Source of the DNA: Thermomonas fusca DSM 15424
Lineage (GTDB): Bacteria; Pseudomonadota; Gammaproteobacteria; Xanthomonadales; Xanthomonadaceae
Direction of reading: 5' to 3'
DNA: 64,000 bases
Assembly: GCF_000423885.1 (NCBI RefSeq)
Contig: NZ_KE384101.1
Location: 53,600-117,599, forward strand
Notes under the pieces: model-generated
What the model was told of the DNA's origin: nothing
Databases searched by the model: none
The model's input: only the letters and a program-made list of their open reading frames with translations
Translations under genes and position numbers: made by a program
Shown: positions 55,264 to 61,471 of the stretch, piece after piece
How positions within the stretch are numbered: the first letter of the stretch is position 1
Layout of the letters: every line of letters begins with the position of its first letter

Positions 55264-55755
55264 GTGAAGGTGCGGATCCTGTGGCTGGCCGCGGCGCTGG
55301 CCGTGATGCCGGCGTTGGCCGAAGAAGTCCCGTTCAATGGCCGCATGCTGGAACTCGGCGCGGGCGATGAGGCCCGGCCGATCCTGCGCATGAGCGGCAC
55401 CCAGTACGCCATCCAGCGCAGCGGCGAGCAGCTGGTGGAGATGGCGGGCAGCTGCCTTGCCAGGCAGGGCGGTGTGGTCGTCGAATCCGCCGATCCGGCG
55501 CAGGGCCTGTTGCTGGCCAGCGTGGAGACCGGCTTCCGCGCCAGTTTCTCCGCCCAGACGCTGCGCAGCCGGCTGCGTTTCGAGGCCGGCGATGGCCGTT
55601 TCCAGATCGTCGAATCGGACTTCTCGCTCGCCCAGGGTGGCGACGAGGGCAGTGTCGTCTACGGGCCGCTGGTGCAGTCCGGCAGCGTCTGGGAAAAAGG
55701 GCTGGAGGCGCTGGTGGAGACCGAAAACCGGCTGGTGGACTGCCTGTACCGCTAG
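55264..55755 (+). CDS. Small secreted protein of unknown function
   Basis: The 163-residue product starts at GTG 55264 with AGGGG five bases upstream. It has a typical signal peptide (VKVRILWLAAALAVMPALAEE, cleavage near residue 18). The mature part (about 145 residues) is beta-rich with one cysteine near the middle (AGSCLARQGG) and one near the end (LVDCLYR), possibly a disulphide. I do not recognise the family. It has its own start 91 bases after tsaB and is convergent with the TonB-like gene seven bases beyond its stop. A GTG codon at 55258 is in frame as an alternative. Confidence 0.65.
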   Translation: MKVRILWLAAALAVMPALAEEVPFNGRMLELGAGDEARPILRMSGTQYAIQRSGEQLVEMAGSCLARQGGVVVESADPAQGLLLASVETGFRASFSAQTLRSRLRFEAGDGRFQIVESDFSLAQGGDEGSVVYGPLVQSGSVWEKGLEALVETENRLVDCLYR

Positions 55756-55762
55756 CCTGCGG

Positions 55763-56650
55763 TCAGCGGTCGATCAGTTCGCCGCCGGGCATGAACTGCC
55801 AAGTGCGGGTGACGTGCAGCACGTCCGGGTCTTCGTTGCTTTGCGGCAGCGGCGCGAACGGTTCCGACAGCTTGACGATGCGCAGCGCCGCCTCGTCCAG
55901 CATCGGGATGCGGCTGGAGCGGATGATGCGCACGCTTTCCACGCTGCCGTCGCGGCGCACGCCCACGCTGATCACCACCAACCCGCCGATGCGGCGGCGG
56001 CGGGCCTCATCCGGATAGTTCAGGTTGCCGACGCGCTCCACCCGGTCCACCCAGCCGCGCAGGTACTGCGCCCAGGCGTATTCGCGGGTGCTGGCGGAGA
56101 CGAACTTGCGCTTCGGGCGCTTGGCGTATTCCACCGAGCGCAGCTGGATCTCGGCTGCCAGCCGCGCCATCTCGATGTCGCGCTCGATCTTCTCGCGCCC
56201 GCGCGCGGCGTCGTCCAGCGGGATTTCGGGGCGCGCCTGCGGGGTCGGCAGGGCGGTTTCGCCATTGGCCGACGCCACCACCCTTGCCTCCGGCGGCGGA
56301 CTGGGCGCGGGCGTCTGCGCGCGCAGCGGGCGCGGCGCCAGGCCGTCCTTCGGCTGCGGTAGCGGGCCGGCCTGCGGGGCGCTGGGGCGGCTGCTGCGTT
56401 CATGTTCGCCGCCACCCTGGTTGCTGGCCTGGGCGAGGAAGTCCGCCTGCGCGGGGGTCAATGGGGTCTGCGTGCGGGTCTGGATCACGTCCAGCGTCGG
56501 CAGCAGCGGCGCCTCGTCCTCGATCGCGAAGCCGACCCCGAACACCGCCATCGCGTGCAGCAGCACGGACAGCACGAAGGTCGCGCGCAGCCGCTCGGTT
56601 TCGCCGATGCGGGGCGGGGCGGGGACGGCGGGGGCCACGGTTGCCGGCAT
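55763..56650 (-). CDS. TonB-like energy transducer (C-terminal TonB domain)
   Basis: The 295-residue inner-membrane protein has a short cytoplasmic part, one TM anchor (about 23-44, TFVLSVLLHAMAVFGVGFAIE) and a proline/alanine-rich periplasmic spacer (about 55-150). A helical stretch with charged residues leads to a C-terminal TonB domain (about 205-290), with NYPDEARRRRIGGLVVISVGVRRDGSVESVRIIRSSRIPMLDEAALRIV in pieces typical of TonB_C. It would couple the proton-motive force to outer-membrane transport or act structurally. ExbB/ExbD genes are not adjacent. Its ATG overlaps the stop of gshB by one base (TGATG), and this gshB-tonB arrangement next to the pil cluster is characteristic of xanthomonads. 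Confidence 0.85.
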   Translation of the reverse strand: MPATVAPAVPAPPRIGETERLRATFVLSVLLHAMAVFGVGFAIEDEAPLLPTLDVIQTRTQTPLTPAQADFLAQASNQGGGEHERSSRPSAPQAGPLPQPKDGLAPRPLRAQTPAPSPPPEARVVASANGETALPTPQARPEIPLDDAARGREKIERDIEMARLAAEIQLRSVEYAKRPKRKFVSASTREYAWAQYLRGWVDRVERVGNLNYPDEARRRRIGGLVVISVGVRRDGSVESVRIIRSSRIPMLDEAALRIVKLSEPFAPLPQSNEDPDVLHVTRTWQFMPGGELIDR

Positions 56651-57612
56651 CAGCGCCGGGCCAGCGCCTCGATGCGCTCGAACAGCTGCGCGGCGATGTT
56701 CAGCCCGAACTGCGCGTCCAGCTCGCGTATGCAGGTGGGGCTGGTGACGTTGACCTCGGTGAGGTAGTCGCCGATCACGTCCAGGCCGACGAACAGCATC
56801 CCGCGCCGCTTCATCTCCGGGCCGACCTGCGCGGCGATCCAACGGTCGCGCTCGCTCAGCGGGCGGCCTTCGCCGCGGCCACCGGCGGCTAGGTTGCCGC
56901 GGAACTCGTCGCCCTGCGGGATGCGGGCAAGGCAGTAATCGACCGGTTCGCCGTCGATCAGCAGGATGCGCTTGTCGCCCTGCGCGATCTCCGGCAGGTA
57001 GCGCTGCGCCATCGCCAGGTGGCGGCCGCCGTCGGTCAGGGTTTCCAGAATCACGTTGAGGTTGGCTTCGCCTGTGCGGGCGCGGAAGATCGAGCGCCCG
57101 CCCATGCCGTCCAGCGGCTTCAGCACGGCTTCCCCATGCTCGGCCACGAACGCCTTCAGCGCGGCGGCGTCGCGGCTGACCAGCGTCGGCGGGCAGCACT
57201 GCGGGAACAGCAGCGCGGCCAGCTTCTCGTTGAAATCGCGCAGGCCGCGCGGGTCGTTCACCACCAGCGCGCCCTGCAGTCGCGCCAGGTCCAGCACCTG
57301 GGTATCGTGCAGGTAGTTCGCGTCCACCGGTGGGTCGGTGCGCATCAGCACTGCCTGACCCGGACCAAACGCCAGTTCGGTCCAGTCGGTCAGCGAGAAA
57401 TGGTCGCCGGGCACGTCCCGCACCTGCAGGGAGGCCGCCGCGGCCACCGCGCGCGCGCCGCGCACCGACAGTCCACCGGGACGGACGTAATGCAACCGGT
57501 GGCCGCGCCGCTGGGCTTCCAGCAGCATGGCGAAGGTGGAGTCCTTGGCGATCTTGACGGACCCGATCGGGTCCATCACGACCACCACGTCAAGCGGTGC
57601 GGCTGCCGTCAT
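56650..57612 (-). CDS. gshB: Glutathione synthetase
   Basis: The 320-residue ATP-grasp ligase joins gamma-glutamylcysteine and glycine. Family blocks are VVVMDPIGSVKIAKDSTFAMLLEA at the start, LMRTDPPVDANYLHDTQVLD (about 98-118) and VVNDPRGLRDFNEKL. KPLDGMGGRSIFR (glycine-rich ATP loop), GDKRILLIDGEPVDYCLARIP and the metal-binding EVNVTSPTCIRELD complete it. Length matches E. coli GshB (315). ATG 57612 starts the conserved N-terminus; longer in-frame starts run into the divergent pilG promoter. It is translationally coupled to the TonB-like gene. Confidence 0.95.
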   Translation of the reverse strand: MTAAAPLDVVVVMDPIGSVKIAKDSTFAMLLEAQRRGHRLHYVRPGGLSVRGARAVAAAASLQVRDVPGDHFSLTDWTELAFGPGQAVLMRTDPPVDANYLHDTQVLDLARLQGALVVNDPRGLRDFNEKLAALLFPQCCPPTLVSRDAAALKAFVAEHGEAVLKPLDGMGGRSIFRARTGEANLNVILETLTDGGRHLAMAQRYLPEIAQGDKRILLIDGEPVDYCLARIPQGDEFRGNLAAGGRGEGRPLSERDRWIAAQVGPEMKRRGMLFVGLDVIGDYLTEVNVTSPTCIRELDAQFGLNIAAQLFERIEALARR

Positions 57613-57687
57613 CTGCACATCCGTGGGCGGGATGCGCGGATGGTAGCAGGCACCGACGCCCACCCATCCGCACGGGTATTGCGGTGC

Positions 57688-57716
57688 TTGACACATCGCG
57701 CGCGGGCTTGGATAAA
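57688..57716 (+). promoter_or_regulatory. Candidate sigma-70 promoter of the pilG operon
   Basis: A consensus TTGACA (57688-57693) is followed after 17 bases by GATAAA (57711-57716). Transcription would start near 57723, about 48 bases before the pilG ATG. It is the best -35/-10 pair I found by eye in the window. Confidence 0.55.
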
Positions 57717-57770
57717 GGTAGTCCGCAACGCGCGCAGACGCGGCGGTTGGCAATCGCGCAAGGGGACTAC

Positions 57771-58172
57771 ATGGCGCTGCAGGACGATTCCGGCATCGGC
57801 CTCAAGGGTTTGAGGGTGATGGTCATCGATGATTCCAGGACGATCCGCCGCACGGCGGAGACGTTGCTCGTGCGCGAAGGCTGCGAGGTCGTCACCGCGA
57901 CCGACGGCTTCGAGGCGCTGTCGAAGATCGCCGATCATGCCCCCCAGATCATCTTCGTGGATATCATGATGCCGCGGCTGGACGGCTATCAGACCTGCGC
58001 GCTGATCAAGAACAACCAGACGTTCAAAAGCGTGCCGGTGATCATGCTTTCATCCAAGGACGGTTTGTTCGACAAGGCCCGAGGCCGTATTGTCGGCTCC
58101 GAGCAATACCTGACCAAGCCGTTCACGCGGGAAGAATTGCTTGGCGCCATCCGCACGTACGTCAACGCCTGA
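57771..58172 (+). CDS. pilG: Twitching motility response regulator PilG
   Basis: The 133-residue single-domain CheY-like regulator promotes type IV pilus extension (PilB-side) in the Chp chemosensory system. The receiver fold has the acidic pair IDDS (Asp20-Asp21), phospho-acceptor Asp64 in FVDIMMPRLDGYQTC, the LSSKDG switch residues and Lys in LTKPF. An N-terminal extension of about 13 residues before the fold is normal for PilG. It is the first gene of the pilGHIJ-chpA operon and begins GGGGACTAC-ATG. It is divergent from gshB. Confidence 0.94.
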   Translation: MALQDDSGIGLKGLRVMVIDDSRTIRRTAETLLVREGCEVVTATDGFEALSKIADHAPQIIFVDIMMPRLDGYQTCALIKNNQTFKSVPVIMLSSKDGLFDKARGRIVGSEQYLTKPFTREELLGAIRTYVNA

Positions 58173-58191
58173 CCGGGGGGGTAAGGCACCA

Positions 58192-58557
58192 ATGGCACGC
58201 ATTCTGCTGATCGAGGATTCGCCGACCGAAGCCGCGGTCATGGTTCAGTTGCTGGAACGCAACGGCCACCAGGTCACCACCTCCGCCAACGCGGAGGACG
58301 GCATCGCCAGCTGCAAGCGCGACAAGCCCGACCTGGTCCTGATGGACATCATCCTGCCCGGCATGAACGGCTTCCAGGCGACCCGCGCATTGACCCGCGA
58401 CGCCGACACCAGCCACATTCCAGTCATCATCGTCAGTACGAAGGGTCAGGAAACCGACCGCGTCTGGGGCATGCGTCAGGGCGCGCGGGACTACATCGCC
58501 AAGCCGCCGCGCGAAAGCGAACTGGTCGCGCGCATCGACGCGCTGCTCGGGCGCTGA
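58192..58557 (+). CDS. pilH: Twitching motility response regulator PilH
   Basis: The 121-residue CheY-like regulator is linked to pilus retraction or acts as a phosphate sink opposing PilG. The acidic pocket is IEDS, phospho-acceptor Asp52 in VLMDIILPGMNGFQATR, IIVSTKGQETD supplies the switch Ser/Thr, and AKPPRE the conserved Lys. Length is exactly the PilH class. A GGGGGG run and AAGG lie 6-15 bases upstream of the ATG. It lies 19 bases after pilG and four bases before pilI. Confidence 0.94.
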   Translation: MARILLIEDSPTEAAVMVQLLERNGHQVTTSANAEDGIASCKRDKPDLVLMDIILPGMNGFQATRALTRDADTSHIPVIIVSTKGQETDRVWGMRQGARDYIAKPPRESELVARIDALLGR

Positions 58558-58560
58558 GCC

Positions 58561-59337
58561 ATGGCCAAGCGCGGCAAGCACAAGCACAAGTTCCGTCCGC
58601 AGCAGTCCGCCGGGATGCCGGCGGCCACGGTTCTGGCCACCGCCGGAGATGTCGACGTGGACGAGGATGCGGACGGCGAAGCGGAACAACCCGCCGAAGC
58701 GCTCGAATCCGCCGAGGCAGACGGGCATCAGGAGGCATTCGTCGCTGCGGCCGGGCAGGCCGAGCAGGCGGCTGCCGAATGGGTGCAGCAGCCGGCTACC
58801 GGCGAGCGGCGTTCGCCGTTCCTGGTGCTGGCCGACTACGAGCAGCGCAGCCTGGCCCACGTTGCCGGCCTGCCGGAGCAGCTGGACGCGCCCGGTCTGT
58901 GGCGCGGCGTGGCCTATCGCGTCGGCGGCCACCGACTGGCATCCGGTTTCGACGAAGTGGTGGAAATCCTGCCGATGCCGGCATTGACGCACGTCCCCGG
59001 CGCGCAGCCGTGGATGATGGGCGTGGCCAACATCCGCGGCGCATTGCTGCCGGTGGTCGACCTCAAGCAGTTCCTCGACGGCGAGCGCACCGTGCTGCAC
59101 GAGCGCCAGCGCGTGCTGGTGGTGCGCCAGCCCGGTGGCGACGTCGCCGTCACCATCGACGAGCTGTACGGCCAGCGCAGCTTCATCGACGAACAGGGCA
59201 TCGATGCCGAGGCGCTGGCGGACGGACGCTATGCCCATTTCGTCGATCGCGCCTACCGCATGAACGGGCAGGACTGGGGCGTGTTCAGCCTCGAGCGCCT
59301 GGCCCGCACCCCCGAATTCCGACAAGCCGCCGCCTAA
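58561..59337 (+). CDS. pilI: CheW-like coupling protein PilI, with N-terminal extension
   Basis: The 258-residue product links the receptor PilJ to the kinase ChpA. The CheW domain occupies about residues 95-255, with WRGVAYRVGGHRLASGFDEVVEILPMP, VPGAQPWMMGVANIRGALLPVVDLKQFL and DELYGQRSFID. In front of it is an 85-residue extension: a basic start (KRGKHKHKFRP), then an Ala/Glu/Asp-rich low-complexity stretch with no domain I recognise. Classical PilI is about 178 residues, so this is clearly longer. In-frame ATG at codon 19 is a possible alternative start but most of the extension would remain. The start is four bases after the pilH stop. Confidence 0.9.
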   Translation: MAKRGKHKHKFRPQQSAGMPAATVLATAGDVDVDEDADGEAEQPAEALESAEADGHQEAFVAAAGQAEQAAAEWVQQPATGERRSPFLVLADYEQRSLAHVAGLPEQLDAPGLWRGVAYRVGGHRLASGFDEVVEILPMPALTHVPGAQPWMMGVANIRGALLPVVDLKQFLDGERTVLHERQRVLVVRQPGGDVAVTIDELYGQRSFIDEQGIDAEALADGRYAHFVDRAYRMNGQDWGVFSLERLARTPEFRQAAA

Positions 59338-59370
59338 ACGCGGAACACCGAAGTAAGCCGAGGTCGCACA

Positions 59371-61386
59371 ATGAGCAATTTGATGGATTCCGCCGCCGGC
59401 AAGGGCCGCAATCTCAGCACCAACTTCTGGATCTGGCTGCTGATCGGCTCGCTGGTGGTGTTCGCCGGCAACACCCTGTACGCCACCACCAAGGCCTCGC
59501 GTCTCGGCGGCGCCAGCTCGGCGGCCTCGCGCCTGCAGCTGAACTCGCAGCGTCTGGCCAACCAGGGCCGGGAAGCGATCGACGGCAATGTGCAGGCGTT
59601 CGAATCCTTCAAGGCGACCAAGGAAGAGATCGACGGCGACATCAAGTGGCTGAACGACCGCTTCGGCGACGCCGCCGACGTGGCCGCGCCGATCCGCAAG
59701 GTCACCGAGACCTGGAATCCGCTGACCAAGCGCGCCGAGGAAGTGCTGGGTTCTCAGCAAGCGGTGCTGGCGCTGGCCGGCCGCGCCGACAGCTTCACCA
59801 ACAAGGTGCCGCAGCTGCAGGCGCAGCTGTACGAAGTGCTGCGCGGCCTGGTCTCCGGCGGTGCCAATTCCGCGCAGGTGAGCGCGGCGCTGCAGCAGGC
59901 CAACATCAGCTCGCGCATGGCGCAGCGCATCGCCGAGCTGCGTGCGGGCGGCGACGGCGCGCAGGTGGCGGCGAACGCGCTGGGCCGCGACGCGGCGGTG
60001 TTCGACCGGCAGATGAACGCGTTGATCAACGGCAGCGGCGACATCGTCAAGGTCAGCGCGGCAGGCGCGATCGGCCCGCTCAATCAGTCCAACACCCTGT
60101 GGCAGGGCATGAAGAAGGACCTCGACGCGATCGTCGGCGACTCGCGCAAGCTGATCGGCGCGCAGACCTCGGCGTCCGCGCTGGCCAGCGGCTCCGACAA
60201 GCTGCTGACCGACAGCGAGAGCCTGTTCTCGTCGTTCACCCAGTTCGGTTCGCTGAAGGACACCAGCATCATCGGCGGCGTCTGGGTCAGCATCCTGTCC
60301 GGCGTGCTGGCGCTGTTCTCCATCGTCGGCCTGCTGTGGGCCCTGAACCGCGCCCAGCGCGTCCGCTACCAGACCACCAAGGAACTCAACGACCGCAACC
60401 AGGAGGCGATCATGCGCCTGCTGGACGAAATGGGCTCGCTCGCGGAAGGCGACCTGACCGTGAAGGCGACCGTGACCGAGGACATGACCGGCGCGATCGC
60501 GGACTCGATCAACTTCGCGGTGGAACAGCTGCGCACCCTGGTGGCGACCATCAACGACACCTCGGTGCAGGTCGCGGCCAGCGCGCAGGAAACCCAGGCC
60601 ACCGCCATGCACCTGGCCGACGCCGCCGAGCACCAGGCGCAGGAGATCAACTCCGCCACCGACCGCATCAACGAGATCGCCTCCAGCATTAACCAGGTGT
60701 CGCGCAACTCCGCGGACTCCGCCGAGGTGGCGCGCCGCTCGGTGCAGATCGCGACCAACGGCGCCGGCGTGGTGCGCCAGACCATCGCCGGCATGGACAG
60801 CATCCGCGACCAGATTCAGGAAACCTCCAAGCGCATCAAGCGCCTGGGCGAAAGCTCGCAGGAAATCGGCTCGATCGTGGAGCTGATCAACGACATTTCC
60901 GAACAGACCAACATCCTGGCGCTGAACGCGGCCATTCAGGCGGCCTCGGCCGGCGAGGCAGGCCGCGGGTTCGCGGTGGTGGCCGACGAAGTGCAGCGAC
61001 TGGCGGAACGCAGCTCCAGCGCGACCAAGCGCATCGAGTCGCTGGTCCAGACCATTCAGGCCGATACCAACGAAGCGGTGTCGTCGATGGAACAGACGAC
61101 CTCGGAAGTGGTCGCAGGCGCGCGCCTCGCCGAGGACGCGGGCACCGCGCTGGGCGAGATCGAAAAGGTGTCGTCCGACCTGTCGGGCCTGATTGAAGGC
61201 ATCTCGGTGGCGGCGCAGGAGCAGTCCAACGCGGCCTCCAACATCACCCAGACCATGAACACCATCCAGTCGATCACCGCGCAGACCTCGCAGGGCGCCA
61301 GCCAGACCGCCGAGTCGATCGGCAACCTGGCCCAGCTCGCCGCCGACCTGCGTCGTTCGGTCGCCGACTTCAAGCTGCCCGCCTGA
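59371..61386 (+). CDS. pilJ: Methyl-accepting chemoreceptor PilJ
   Basis: The 671-residue type IV pilus chemoreceptor senses surface/pilin signals. TM1 lies at about 16-37 (FWIWLLIGSLVVFAGNTLYA), with a long periplasmic sensor (about 40-300) made of two helical PilJ-type modules. TM2 is at about 306-327, followed by HAMP and the cytoplasmic signalling hairpin. Its tip is the conserved EQTNILALNAAIQAASAGEAGRGFAVVADEVQRLAE in pieces. It ends VADFKLPA without a CheR-tethering pentapeptide. It is located 33 bases after pilI and followed by a 19-codon ORF before chpA. Confidence 0.95.
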   Translation: MSNLMDSAAGKGRNLSTNFWIWLLIGSLVVFAGNTLYATTKASRLGGASSAASRLQLNSQRLANQGREAIDGNVQAFESFKATKEEIDGDIKWLNDRFGDAADVAAPIRKVTETWNPLTKRAEEVLGSQQAVLALAGRADSFTNKVPQLQAQLYEVLRGLVSGGANSAQVSAALQQANISSRMAQRIAELRAGGDGAQVAANALGRDAAVFDRQMNALINGSGDIVKVSAAGAIGPLNQSNTLWQGMKKDLDAIVGDSRKLIGAQTSASALASGSDKLLTDSESLFSSFTQFGSLKDTSIIGGVWVSILSGVLALFSIVGLLWALNRAQRVRYQTTKELNDRNQEAIMRLLDEMGSLAEGDLTVKATVTEDMTGAIADSINFAVEQLRTLVATINDTSVQVAASAQETQATAMHLADAAEHQAQEINSATDRINEIASSINQVSRNSADSAEVARRSVQIATNGAGVVRQTIAGMDSIRDQIQETSKRIKRLGESSQEIGSIVELINDISEQTNILALNAAIQAASAGEAGRGFAVVADEVQRLAERSSSATKRIESLVQTIQADTNEAVSSMEQTTSEVVAGARLAEDAGTALGEIEKVSSDLSGLIEGISVAAQEQSNAASNITQTMNTIQSITAQTSQGASQTAESIGNLAQLAADLRRSVADFKLPA

Positions 61387-61411
61387 CGCCGGCCGGAACA
61401 CAGGGATCGGG

Positions 61412-61471
61412 ATGAACAACACCCTCCAGGCCAGCCCCGCATCGCCGGGCCGTGACGGAGCCGCGCCATGA
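61412..61471 (+). CDS. 19-residue ORF overlapping the chpA start
   Basis: ATG 61412 opens MNNTLQASPASPGRDGAAP and stops on TGA at 61469-61471, overlapping the chpA ATG (ATGA). A good purine-rich CAGGGATCGGG precedes it. The peptide is polar and featureless. It may be a leader whose translation delivers ribosomes to chpA, or a remnant of an ORF; its reality as a product is uncertain. Confidence 0.4.
   Translation: MNNTLQASPASPGRDGAAP

Noticed and set aside
61412..61471. Interpreting the 19-codon ORF as a frameshifted N-terminus of chpA
   Set aside because: chpA homology starts properly at ATG 61468 and the short ORF has its own start and stop; no evidence of a sequencing or natural frameshift.
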